The position numbers and the translations under genes are program-made. Of a stretch of DNA of 31,817 nt, positions 1-8,167 are shown piece after piece. A model generated the notes under the pieces. It saw only the letters and a list, made by a program, of their open reading frames with translations, did no database searches and was not told the origin of the DNA. Within the stretch, counting starts at the first letter, position 1, and the number at the start of each line of letters is the position of its first letter. The DNA comes from Fusobacterium sp. (GTDB lineage Bacteria; Fusobacteriota; Fusobacteriia; Fusobacteriales; Fusobacteriaceae). Location of the stretch: positions 1 through 31,817 of the forward strand of contig DXWL01000022.1 of the NCBI GenBank assembly GCA_019416865.1. Reading direction: 5' to 3'.

Positions 1-29
1 GAAAAAATTCTTTTCAGCACTTTTTGTAT

Positions 30-54
30 GAGCTGTTAAAAAATGCAACAGCCC
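30..54. terminator. Possible terminator at the end of the D-amino-acid operon
   Basis: A short inverted repeat (GCTGTT / AACAGC around a 9-base loop) lies just past the stop of the last gene of the minus-strand operon. As minus-strand RNA the stem extends to about 8 pairs with one G-U wobble. The T-run (56-61) follows the stem on the plus strand, so it may instead end a plus-strand transcript from outside the window, or act on both strands. The stem is short, so this is a weak call. Confidence 0.4.
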
Positions 55-73
55 CTTTTTTCTGCATCAATAT

Positions 74-1183
74 CTAAATTCTTTTAAAACTATTTCCTCT
101 TACATCAACAGGAATACTTCTTACAACTTCTCTACCTTTCACTACAGTGTAGAAACTACATAGATTTGCTGTTGAACAAGAGTGGTTAGGAATAATCTCT
201 ATCTTATCTCCAACTTTTAAATCAGTTTTGCCATGAACATGAAGTTTTCCAACCTCTTCAGAAAGACCATCTACAACAATTTCAGGATGTCCTATTACAG
301 TTCCATAACCTACTATTGAACTATTCCCATGTGCTCCTTGGTCTAGTCCTAAACATTTAGCTCCAGCATCACAAATATATAAATCTTCACTTGGATGAGA
401 GATTATTGTTGCATACACAGTCAATGCACAATCTTCTATCTCTGCTTTTTTTATTGAAAGCTGAATACTGTCTAAGAAAACATAGTTTCCAGGGTGGAAT
501 ACAGTGATATTTTTATCTTTTACTGCTTCTGCAAAAGTAGGAGTTGAACCACTAGTAATATATTCTAATTCATATCCAGCATTGTTCATATATTCTTTAG
601 CTTTTGCAAGAGTTTCACATTCATCTACTACATATTTATGAACTTCAGCTTCACAAGTTGCTGCATAAACATGACCAGGGTGAGAAGATAATCCTCTTAA
701 TTTTAAATTTTTCATCTCTTTTAGTTTATCAGCAAACTCTACAACTTTTTCTACTGGTACTCCAAAACGGTGAAGTCCACTATCAACTATAATTGTATAG
801 CTTACTGTTACTCCAGCTTTTTCAGCTGCTTTATTTATCATTTCAGCTCCATCTAAATTATCAAGTCTGATTATAAAATCTGATTTTTTAGAAAGCTCCA
901 GAACTCTTTCTGTACTTTCTGCACTAGCTACAGGGTATGCATACATTATTTTTTTCATTCCCATTTCACAGCACATTTCTGCTTCATCAAGAGTTCCACA
1001 AAGAGCACCTTTTGCCCCTGCATCAAGTTGTATCTGCATAAGTTCTTTACTCTTATGAGTCTTTATCATAGGCCATAATTCTTTTCCATTTTCGTCACAC
1101 ATTTTTTGATATTTTTTTATATTATTTTCTAAAGCATCAATATTCAATAAAATTGCAGGTGTTTTTAAATTTTCTTTTTTCAT
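74..1183 (-). CDS. DSD1 / D-threonine aldolase-like PLP enzyme (fold type III)
   Basis: This is probably a cytoplasmic PLP enzyme acting on D-serine, D-threonine or a related D-3-hydroxy amino acid. It would cleave by aldolase chemistry or by Zn-dependent dehydration. The N-terminal half is an alanine-racemase-type barrel, with a KTHK motif at residues 41-44 supplying the PLP lysine. Near the C-terminus the PNHSC segment gives the His-x-Cys metal site typical of DSD1 and D-threonine aldolases. Length (369 aa) fits the family. Two ATG codons are adjacent; the second (1183) is chosen because it sits 5 bases from GGAGG, while the first (1186) is only 2 bases away. It is the last gene of a four-gene operon, 40 bases after dsdA. 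The family is clear, but aldolase and dehydratase cannot be told apart by eye. Confidence 0.85.
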   Translation of the reverse strand: MKKENLKTPAILLNIDALENNIKKYQKMCDENGKELWPMIKTHKSKELMQIQLDAGAKGALCGTLDEAEMCCEMGMKKIMYAYPVASAESTERVLELSKKSDFIIRLDNLDGAEMINKAAEKAGVTVSYTIIVDSGLHRFGVPVEKVVEFADKLKEMKNLKLRGLSSHPGHVYAATCEAEVHKYVVDECETLAKAKEYMNNAGYELEYITSGSTPTFAEAVKDKNITVFHPGNYVFLDSIQLSIKKAEIEDCALTVYATIISHPSEDLYICDAGAKCLGLDQGAHGNSSIVGYGTVIGHPEIVVDGLSEEVGKLHVHGKTDLKVGDKIEIIPNHSCSTANLCSFYTVVKGREVVRSIPVDVRGNSFKRI

Positions 1184-1223
1184 CATTTCCTCCCATTTTA
1201 TTAAAATAATTCACTTCTAATTT

Positions 1224-2546
1224 TTATTTTAGATGAGTTTTTAAGAATTTTTCCATATCTTCCTGAGGAACCATTCTTCCTCCAGTTGCCCAACATACAT
1301 GATAAGCATTTTCTATATTTTTACCTATTTTCTCTTCAACATATTTTCTGCTTTCTTCATGTTTTAATAGAGTAACAGGTCCTTCAAATGCTGCACAAGA
1401 AGATGGTTCTATTCTTTTATGTTCTGAACTGTCAAGATATCTCAAATAATCATAAAGTTTGTAATCTTCCAATGTAAATACTCCACTTAAAATTGGATCC
1501 ATTAATCTTCCAACAAGTCCTGAAGGTCTTGCTACTGCCAATCCATCAGCATGAGTTATTCCATAGATTCCTACATCACGAACACTTACTTCTTCATGAA
1601 GTCCTGTTGCCATTCCAAGAACCATACATGGAGCAAGAGTCGGCTCTACAAAGAATATATAAGCATTTTCTTTAAATATTCTCTTAAGTCCATAAGCTAC
1701 TCCTCCTGGAGCTCCTCCAACACCACAAGGGATATATACGATAAGAGGATGTTCTTTATCTATTACAATTCCTCTTTCATCAAATTGTTTTTTCATTCTT
1801 GAAGCTGCAACAGTATATCCAAGGAAAAGATTCATTGATTTTTCGTCATCAACAAAGTAGCTTTTTGGATCTGCATCAGAGCTTTTTCTTCCCTCTTCAA
1901 CAGCTTTTCCATAATCATCAGCATATTCTATAACTGTAACACCTTTTGATCTAAGCATATCTTTTTTCCATTGTTTTGCATCTGCTGACATATGAACTAT
2001 AACTTCAAATCCAAGAGCAGCACTTGTAATTCCAATACTTAATCCTAGATTTCCTGTTGAACCAACTTGTACCTTATATCCTGAGAAGAATTTTTTAAAT
2101 TTTTCTTCTGCTAAAATTGAATAATCATCATCTACAGAAAGAAGTCCTGCCTCTATCGCTAAATCTTCAGCATGTTTCAAAACTTCATAAACTCCTCCTC
2201 TGGCTTTTATAGATCCTGCTACAGGAAGATGGCTGTCCATCTTAAGATATAATTTTCCAGGTATTTCTGTATTATATTCTTTTTCAAGAACTTTCTGCAT
2301 TTCAAATATAGGTTCTAATGGAGATTCTATAATTCCGTTTGTTTCAGCTGTTTCAGGGAATGATTTTTTTATAAATGGAGCAAATCTTGCAAGACGCTCC
2401 TCTGCATCTTTCAGCTCTTCATCTGAAAGAGGAAGATTTTTTTCATATTCTGCATAATCTATCTCTTTTGGATTTATCCACACTATCTCTTTTTTATCAG
2501 CTATATCTTTAGCCGTTTTATTTTTTAATAATTCTTCTGTATTCAT
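1224..2546 (-). CDS. dsdA: D-serine ammonia-lyase (D-serine dehydratase)
   Basis: Converts D-serine to pyruvate and ammonia with PLP in the cytoplasm; many members also take D-threonine. The 440-aa length matches bacterial DsdA. The PLP lysine lies in SIKARGG (K114), the position equivalent to the E. coli active-site lysine. The phosphate-binding glycine loop is GSTGNLG at about 162-168, and a PCGVGGAPGG segment follows at about 273. The start is ATG with GAGGATG upstream. It lies 58 bases after the permease gene and 40 bases before the DSD1-like gene. With the upstream N-acyl-D-amino-acid deacylase it suggests that D-serine released from acylated forms is a carbon and nitrogen source. Confidence 0.93.
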   Translation of the reverse strand: MNTEELLKNKTAKDIADKKEIVWINPKEIDYAEYEKNLPLSDEELKDAEERLARFAPFIKKSFPETAETNGIIESPLEPIFEMQKVLEKEYNTEIPGKLYLKMDSHLPVAGSIKARGGVYEVLKHAEDLAIEAGLLSVDDDYSILAEEKFKKFFSGYKVQVGSTGNLGLSIGITSAALGFEVIVHMSADAKQWKKDMLRSKGVTVIEYADDYGKAVEEGRKSSDADPKSYFVDDEKSMNLFLGYTVAASRMKKQFDERGIVIDKEHPLIVYIPCGVGGAPGGVAYGLKRIFKENAYIFFVEPTLAPCMVLGMATGLHEEVSVRDVGIYGITHADGLAVARPSGLVGRLMDPILSGVFTLEDYKLYDYLRYLDSSEHKRIEPSSCAAFEGPVTLLKHEESRKYVEEKIGKNIENAYHVCWATGGRMVPQEDMEKFLKTHLK

Positions 2547-2604
2547 ATTATTACATCCTCTTGTTTTATTATTAAGTAAATACTATAATATATTAATATT
2601 TCTA

Positions 2605-3978
2605 TTAAAACATTCCTGGTAAGCTATTTACAAATGTATTTAATATTAATATAATTACAAAACCAACTATACTTGCTAAAGTAGTACTATATGTTGTTGC
2701 TATAAAAGCATCATTAACTTCTAAATCATTATATTTAGCTGGTAACCAGAAAGCTGCATCTGTTGGTAAAGTCAAACCTACTGTTCCAGAGCAAATTGCT
2801 AAACCAATTATTACAGGAGAATATCCCATCGCAACAGCAGCTGGACCTACAATTGAAACTGAAGTTAACATTGCAACTGTTGCTGATCCAACAGCAGCTC
2901 TTATAATCATTGCTAATATAAAGGCGAGAAGAACTATTGGTAGATTCCAACTTGATAATAATTCTACTAAAGCATTTCCTAAACCACTTTTTTGTAAAAT
3001 TAATCCAAAACATCCACCTGTTCCTATAACCATTAATACATTTCCTAATTTATCTGAAGAAACATCTATAAATTTCATAATATTCATATTTGTATTTTTT
3101 ATAATGTATTTTCTTAATACAATTCCAGATAAAATCATTGCTAAAAATAATGCAATATTATTATTTCCTAAAAATGTACAAATTAAATAAATAATACTTT
3201 CTTTTGACAATGTCACTGATGCTATAGAACCAATAATTATTAAAACTATTGGAAATAAAATTAATAAGAATGCTGTCATTGCTGATGGTTTTTCTGGATC
3301 TGGTTTTAAAAGCTCTTCATTATTCATCAATTCTTGAACTTCTTTTTTATATTCTTCTTTTTCTTTTTGAGTTTGTTTTGAATTTATTATATTCCCATAT
3401 TGCCAACCACATAATAAACTTGCTGGTAAAGCAACTATAATTCCATAAACAATAAACCAACCTAAATCAGCACCTATTTGCAAAGCAACTGCAACTGGAC
3501 CTGGAGTTGGAGCTACTATACAATGTGTTAATAACAGTCCTACAAACAATGCTGCTGCATAAGCACTTTTTTTCTTATTAGTCAATTTTTGAAGAGAATT
3601 AATAAGTGGAGATAACATTATATAACCTGAAGCAAAATATACAGGTATTGCTACTATGAATCCAGCTAAATTAAGAGCAAGTAAATCATTCTTTTTACCA
3701 AACTTTCTTAATAATCCTTTAGCCATTTCTTCTGTAGCTCCAGAAGCTCCCAACATCTCTCCAAATATTCCACCAAATAAAATAACAATTCCTAAACTAG
3801 CCATAGTATTTCCAAATCCACTAGCTATATATCCTAATAATTCAGCTGAAGGCATTTTACATAAAACAGCCATTATAATAGCTGAAACAAATAATCCTAC
3901 TGCTGGACTTATTTTAAATTTAATTAGTGCAACTAATAAAATAGTAATTGTAATAAGAAACGCTATTAAAACATTCAT
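2605..3978 (-). CDS. GntP-family permease, probable D-amino-acid importer
   Basis: An integral inner-membrane protein of 457 aa with 12 or more hydrophobic segments, matching the GntP/DsdX ion-symporter family in length and in its Gly/Pro-rich loops (for example TPGPVAVA and LPTDAAFWLPA). GntP members carry gluconate, related acids or D-serine. Its position between a D-aminoacylase gene and dsdA argues for D-serine or another D-amino acid, or its N-acyl form. A central hydrophilic loop near residues 200-230 is rich in Lys and Glu. GGGAGG precedes the ATG. The DNA is noticeably more AT-rich than dsdA beside it (two 60-base lines counted by hand gave 20-25 percent G+C, against 30-48 percent in dsdA). 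The family is confident; the substrate is inferred from context. Confidence 0.88.
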   Translation of the reverse strand: MNVLIAFLITITILLVALIKFKISPAVGLFVSAIIMAVLCKMPSAELLGYIASGFGNTMASLGIVILFGGIFGEMLGASGATEEMAKGLLRKFGKKNDLLALNLAGFIVAIPVYFASGYIMLSPLINSLQKLTNKKKSAYAAALFVGLLLTHCIVAPTPGPVAVALQIGADLGWFIVYGIIVALPASLLCGWQYGNIINSKQTQKEKEEYKKEVQELMNNEELLKPDPEKPSAMTAFLLILFPIVLIIIGSIASVTLSKESIIYLICTFLGNNNIALFLAMILSGIVLRKYIIKNTNMNIMKFIDVSSDKLGNVLMVIGTGGCFGLILQKSGLGNALVELLSSWNLPIVLLAFILAMIIRAAVGSATVAMLTSVSIVGPAAVAMGYSPVIIGLAICSGTVGLTLPTDAAFWLPAKYNDLEVNDAFIATTYSTTLASIVGFVIILILNTFVNSLPGMF

Positions 3979-3998
3979 AACTTCCCTCCCTAAATTAT

Positions 3999-5594
3999 TT
4001 ATTTTTGAAAATGTCTAAGAACTCTTCCAGTATGTACCCCAGTTAATTTTTTATCTTTATAAACTATTCCTCCATTTACTATAACATATTCAATACCATC
4101 TGTTAGTTCATTCGAACTAGTATATGTTGCTCTGTCTTGTAATTTTTCATAATTAAATACAACTAAATCTGCATCATATCCGTCTTTTATAATTCCTTTT
4201 GTTTTTAATCCAAGTCTTTCTGCAGACATAGAAGTCATCTTTTTTATAACCTCTTCTAAAGTCATAATATTATTTTCTTTATGATAATAGCAAATTGCCC
4301 TTGGACAAGTTCCATAAGCTCTTGGATGACCTTTTTCTCCCATTTCTCTAGTTAAACCATCACTTCCTATTACTGTATGTGGAAACTGAGCTATTTCAAA
4401 TACATCCTCATCACACATACTACTATAAACAGCACTACCAATTCCTTTATTTTCGACCATTATATCAAAAAATGTTTCAAATGGATCTTTACTAAGTTCT
4501 TTAGAATACTCTGCTATAGTTTTCCCTACTACTCCTGGTGTATTAGGACAAGAAGAAACAAAAACTCCTTCCCAACCTCCTGCATTTAAATAATAATTAT
4601 CATATTTAGAATCAGGATCTTCCATTTCTTTTCTTATTTTTTCTCTCATTTCAGGATTTTTAAATAACTCAGACATTTTCTCTACACCTTCATTAAAATG
4701 CCATGGTGGAACACACGCGTTTAAATGTGTCATATTTCTAGGATATGGGTATTGATCACAAGTTACTTGAATCCCTTCATCAATAGCTTTTTGAATTATA
4801 GCTAAAGTCTCTTTCTGTAATCCCCAATTTGATTTTCCTAAAATTTTATGATGTGAAATAAATACTGGAACTCCAGCTCTTCTTCCTATTTCTATTGTTT
4901 CTTCAACAGCTTTAACACTATCATAAGATTCATTTCTCATATGTGAAGCATATATTCCTCCATATGGACGAATAACTTTTGCCAATTCTACAATTTCATC
5001 TGTAGTTGCATAACAACAAGGAGTATAAATTAAACCTGTTGAAAATCCTGCTGCTCCATTTTCCATTGCTTCTTTTAAAAGCATTTTCATTTTATTCATT
5101 TCTTCTTCTGTTGGCTGTCTATTGTCAAATCCCATTACTGCTATCCTTAATGTACTATGTCCTACATAACTTTTTATATTTGCAGTTTTAGGGACAGAAT
5201 CAGCATATTCTAAATAACGTTTATAACTTGTCCAATTAACCATATCTTCTGGAAATTTTACAGCTCCTACAGATAATTGTCCTTGTACCAATTTTAAATT
5301 TTCTGGTTTTATTGGTGCTGCTGAAAGCCCACATTGCCCACCTATTTCTGTTGTTACACCTTGTGATGTTTTACATAATCTTGCACATTCATCTCCCAAA
5401 ATTAAATCCCCATGAGAATGAGCATCAATAAAACCAGGACTGATAAAAGAATTACTTCCATCTATTATTTCTTTAGCTTCTTCATTTCCCAAAACATTTA
5501 CTATCTTATCTCCTAAAACACCAACATTTCCTTTAAAAGCAGGTCTACCAGTTCCATCTACTATAGAAACATTTTTAATCAAAATATCTAACAT
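3999..5594 (-). CDS. N-acyl-D-amino-acid deacylase (D-aminoacylase)
   Basis: A zinc amidohydrolase that removes the acyl group from N-acyl-D-amino acids, giving the free D-amino acid. The metal-binding set of the D-aminoacylase family is all visible: HSH in DAHSHGD (H59, H61), the bridging cysteine in GGQCG (C88), H218 in ASHMRNE, H248/H249 in ISHHK, and D412 in GSDGLTRE. The typical GHPRAYGT segment follows at 422-429. An in-frame ATG upstream (5651) would add 19 residues, but that region lies on the operator-like repeats and has no Shine-Dalgarno. ATG 5594 has AAGGAGGAG 4 bases upstream and gives 531 aa, so it is preferred. First gene of the D-amino-acid operon, 20 bases before the permease gene. 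Confidence 0.92.
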   Translation of the reverse strand: MLDILIKNVSIVDGTGRPAFKGNVGVLGDKIVNVLGNEEAKEIIDGSNSFISPGFIDAHSHGDLILGDECARLCKTSQGVTTEIGGQCGLSAAPIKPENLKLVQGQLSVGAVKFPEDMVNWTSYKRYLEYADSVPKTANIKSYVGHSTLRIAVMGFDNRQPTEEEMNKMKMLLKEAMENGAAGFSTGLIYTPCCYATTDEIVELAKVIRPYGGIYASHMRNESYDSVKAVEETIEIGRRAGVPVFISHHKILGKSNWGLQKETLAIIQKAIDEGIQVTCDQYPYPRNMTHLNACVPPWHFNEGVEKMSELFKNPEMREKIRKEMEDPDSKYDNYYLNAGGWEGVFVSSCPNTPGVVGKTIAEYSKELSKDPFETFFDIMVENKGIGSAVYSSMCDEDVFEIAQFPHTVIGSDGLTREMGEKGHPRAYGTCPRAICYYHKENNIMTLEEVIKKMTSMSAERLGLKTKGIIKDGYDADLVVFNYEKLQDRATYTSSNELTDGIEYVIVNGGIVYKDKKLTGVHTGRVLRHFQK

Positions 5595-5642
5595 GTTACT
5601 CCTCCTTACTATTTGATTGTTATTCGTTGTAAAAGATAAAAT

Positions 5643-5678
5643 ATAGTGCACTATTTTAACTTAATGTTTTAACTTAAT
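5643..5678. promoter_or_regulatory. Candidate operator: palindrome plus direct repeats
   Basis: A perfect 12-bp palindrome, ATAGTGCACTAT, occupies 5643-5654. It abuts two exact copies of TTTTAACTTAAT at 5654-5665 and 5667-5678, 13 bases apart. They span the expected transcription start and early leader of the minus-strand D-amino-acid operon, where a repressor would act. The divergent XRE-cupin regulator is the obvious candidate to bind here. Binding is inferred only. Confidence 0.45.
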
Positions 5679-5681
5679 AAA

Positions 5682-5710
5682 AGTTTACCACACTAAAAAA
5701 ATAAAGTCAA
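5682..5710 (-). promoter_or_regulatory. Sigma-70-type promoter of the D-amino-acid operon
   Basis: On the minus strand, TTGACT (5705-5710) and TAAACT (5682-5687) are separated by exactly 17 bases, a near-consensus -35/-10 pair. It lies about 90 bases upstream of the deacylase start codon. The predicted start of transcription near 5675 falls within the direct repeats. Confidence 0.7.
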
Positions 5711-5809
5711 CAATAAAATTAATTAAAAATTACTTTTTTTAATTATAAATTAATTTTTTGATAACTATATTAATTTTATTTAGATTTCCTTTTTTTTATA
5801 TATTTTTTA

Positions 5810-5818
5810 TGATATAAT
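5810..5818 (+). promoter_or_regulatory. Extended -10 promoter of the XRE-cupin gene
   Basis: TGATATAAT is a perfect extended -10 (TGnTATAAT), about 34 bases before the regulator ATG. The -35 region is only a T-rich stretch, which is tolerated with an extended -10. Confidence 0.6.
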
Positions 5819-5851
5819 TTACTAGAATTTATTTTAAGAAAGGTTATTTTA

Positions 5852-6412
5852 ATGGAAGAAAAAGATTCTCTAGAACTTGGAAAAAAAATAAGAAATTATA
5901 GAAAAACAAGAAAGCTTACAATAAAAGAACTCTCTGAGAAAACTAACTTAACAGCCTCTATGCTCAGTCAAATTGAAAGGAATTTAGTAAATCCTTCTAT
6001 ATCTACTTTAAAAATAATATCTAAAGTCTTAGATATCCCTTTATTTATGTTCTTCAAAGAAGAAGAAACTCAAGATTTAATAGTTAGGTCTAATAATAGA
6101 AAAGTAATTGGTATACCTAATGAAAAAGAAGTTAGATATGATTTATTAACTCCAAATACAAAAGGAAATATCGAATTTTGTATGATGCATATACCTAAAA
6201 ATAATTTTTCTGGAAATATGACTCAAAGTCATAAAGGAGAAGAAGTTGCTTATGTTGTGGAAGGTAATGTTATTATACAAATTGAAGAGGAAAAATATGA
6301 ACTTTTTCAAGGAGATAGTATTAGAATTCCACCTTTAACTGAACACAAGTGGATAAATAATTCTGAAAAAGAAGTAAAAGTTGTTTTTGCTATAACTCCT
6401 CCTAGTTTTTAA
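5852..6412 (+). CDS. XRE-cupin transcriptional regulator
   Basis: A 186-aa DNA-binding regulator with two domains. An XRE/Cro-type helix-turn-helix occupies about residues 10-68, with the recognition region around SMLSQIERNLVNPS. A small C-terminal cupin barrel (about 110-184) has a His/Glu-bearing first motif (SHKGEEVAYVVEG) and a second motif containing IPPLTEHKW. Such proteins usually sense a small ligand through the cupin and control adjacent catabolic or transport genes. It is the only plus-strand gene here and is divergent from the D-amino-acid operon, so it probably regulates that operon and possibly itself. AGAAAGG lies upstream of the ATG. Whether it activates or represses, and which ligand it senses, cannot be read from the sequence. 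Confidence 0.9.
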   Translation: MEEKDSLELGKKIRNYRKTRKLTIKELSEKTNLTASMLSQIERNLVNPSISTLKIISKVLDIPLFMFFKEEETQDLIVRSNNRKVIGIPNEKEVRYDLLTPNTKGNIEFCMMHIPKNNFSGNMTQSHKGEEVAYVVEGNVIIQIEEEKYELFQGDSIRIPPLTEHKWINNSEKEVKVVFAITPPSF

Positions 6413-6438
6413 TTTGACTATATAATTTTTATAAATAA

Positions 6439-6490
6439 AGCTGTAATAAAACAATATATTTAAACTATTGATTTATCACAGCTCTTTTTT
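6439..6490. terminator. Intrinsic terminator between converging genes
   Basis: AGCTGTAATAAA (6439-6450) pairs with TTTATCACAGCT (6472-6483), 11 of 12 pairs with one mismatch, followed by a run of six T (6485-6490) on the plus strand. It ends the XRE-cupin transcript. It lies just beyond the MetS stop, so on the minus strand, where a U-rich tract also follows, it may serve the converging operon too. Confidence 0.75.
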
Positions 6491-6590
6491 ATTTATTTGA
6501 ATTTTTTAATGCCACCATCAAGGATATAAGCAGTCCTCCCCAAACTACTAAACACCCTATTGTCATCATTATTATTGCTCCTGTATTCAT
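6489..6590 (-). CDS. metS: MetS-type small subunit of NSS amino-acid transporter
   Basis: A 33-residue membrane peptide: MNTGAIIMMTIGCLVVWGG followed by LLISLMVALKNSNK. It has one hydrophobic helix (about residues 4-28) and a short basic tail. The N-terminal NTGAIIMM and the central VWGG match the pattern of the MetS methionine/alanine importer small subunit, which pairs with an NSS permease (MetP). The minus-strand ATG has AGAGGTG 7 bases upstream. It lies 62 bases downstream of the NSS permease gene, as expected for the family. It is shorter than usual gene-calling cut-offs, so it could easily be missed. Confidence 0.8.
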   Translation of the reverse strand: MNTGAIIMMTIGCLVVWGGLLISLMVALKNSNK

Positions 6591-6652
6591 GAGTATCACC
6601 TCTAAATATGTGTCTTTTATCCATTATATCATATCGTTTTTTATCTGTCTTT

Positions 6653-8146
6653 TTATTCTTCAATAGATTTTTCCCATTTTTTCCTATAAAAAATAGTAGC
6701 TGCTGTAATCATTACTAAAATTGTTCCCCAACCAAATATAATTTTAGCTCCATCAAGTTGCACAAATCCTGTAATAAGATTTGTTATCACTGTAATACCA
6801 AGTATTAAAGGGGTAACATATTGAAGTAAAAAGTTAAACCATTTGCCTATTTTAAATTCAGAATACTCATTAGCCTCTCTTCTTATTTTTTCTATTCCAT
6901 AATATTTACACATTAAAACTGTTTCTATAAGACCAAGAGTTGCAATAATATAATTTCCCACATGAGAATCTACTATATCAAGAATATAATTAAATCCTGC
7001 ATATGTTGCAAAACAAGCACTTCCTATAAATCCAACAACAGATATTATACTTACAAGTTTTTTTCTGTCTATAACAAATTTATCCATAGCTGCTGTAGCA
7101 AAAGATTCAAGCATTGATATACTTGAAGAAAGTCCAGCTATAAACAGACAGAAGAAAAATATAAATCCTATTATTCCTTGTAAAACAGTATTTGAAGTTA
7201 TTTGAGAAACTGCTATTGGAAAAGCTATAAAAGCTATTCCTGCTCCATTTCCAAAAGAATCAAATCCTACTCCAAGTTTATTAACAAGATATCCCAAAGT
7301 AGAAAAAACTGTTATTCCTGAAATAATATCAAAAGAAGCATTTGAAAAAACAGTCATAAAAGAGCTGTTTACTATGTCCCAGTCATCAGGAATGTATGAA
7401 CCATAAGCTATCATCACTCCCACTGCAAGGGTTGTTGAAAAAAATACCTGTGCATAAGCAGCCACCCAAATATTAGGATTTAATATCTTTGAAAAATCAG
7501 GGGTAAAAAGAGTATTCAGTCCCTCTGCTGCTCCTTCAAGAGTTACAGAATTTATCATAAATATTATCATCATTACCATTAATACTGGTGTAAAAAACTT
7601 TGATGACCTCTCTATCCCTTGAGATATTCCATTTCTTACAATAAGCCAGTTACCTACCCAAACCAAAATTACAAAGCTAAGCATATATATACTTATTCCT
7701 GCTCCTAAATCAAAAGGTCCTGAAGCTGTTCCTGCTATTGCTCCCATAAGTGGGCCTGGATTAGACATCCAATTTATTATTCCAAAAGCATGGCCCAAAG
7801 ACCACACCATAAATACAACAGACACAGATATTATTGTGTTATAAAACATCATTACAATAAGAGGCACCATTACCTGAAGCCATCCTATCCATTCAAACTT
7901 TTTTCCCAAAAGTCTGAAAGCCTTTGTAGAACCCCCCCTTGTTTTTCTTCCATATTGATACTCAAGTATCATAAGTGGTACTCCACAAGTAAAAAGTGCT
8001 ACTATGTATAGAAGAAAAAATGCTCCTCCTCCGTTTTTATATGCTTGAAAAGGGAATCTCCACAAATTTCCCAGTCCTATTGCAGCTCCTATAGCTGCAT
8101 AGACAAATCCCTTTCTGCTCTTCCATAAATCTCTCTCTCCCACCAT
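6653..8146 (-). CDS. Sodium-dependent transporter, NSS (SNF) family
   Basis: A 497-aa inner-membrane Na+ symporter with the LeuT fold, about 11-12 hydrophobic segments. The first helix carries the family signature AIGLGNLWRFPF (22-33), which lines the substrate and sodium sites. Bacterial members import amino acids. The following MetS-like small ORF points to the MetP subgroup, which carries methionine or alanine. The ATG follows AGGAGGAA closely (2 bases); a GTG one codon later would have better spacing but would change only one residue. It sits 21 bases after the RluA-type gene, so it appears to be co-transcribed. Confidence 0.92.
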   Translation of the reverse strand: MVGERDLWKSRKGFVYAAIGAAIGLGNLWRFPFQAYKNGGGAFFLLYIVALFTCGVPLMILEYQYGRKTRGGSTKAFRLLGKKFEWIGWLQVMVPLIVMMFYNTIISVSVVFMVWSLGHAFGIINWMSNPGPLMGAIAGTASGPFDLGAGISIYMLSFVILVWVGNWLIVRNGISQGIERSSKFFTPVLMVMMIIFMINSVTLEGAAEGLNTLFTPDFSKILNPNIWVAAYAQVFFSTTLAVGVMIAYGSYIPDDWDIVNSSFMTVFSNASFDIISGITVFSTLGYLVNKLGVGFDSFGNGAGIAFIAFPIAVSQITSNTVLQGIIGFIFFFCLFIAGLSSSISMLESFATAAMDKFVIDRKKLVSIISVVGFIGSACFATYAGFNYILDIVDSHVGNYIIATLGLIETVLMCKYYGIEKIRREANEYSEFKIGKWFNFLLQYVTPLILGITVITNLITGFVQLDGAKIIFGWGTILVMITAATIFYRKKWEKSIEE

Positions 8147-8167
8147 TTCCTCCTAGACCATCTCTTT

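Noticed and set aside
5595..5651. Upstream ATG of the D-aminoacylase (19 extra residues)
   Set aside because: It has no Shine-Dalgarno and covers the operator-like palindrome; the internal ATG has AAGGAGGAG and matches the family start.
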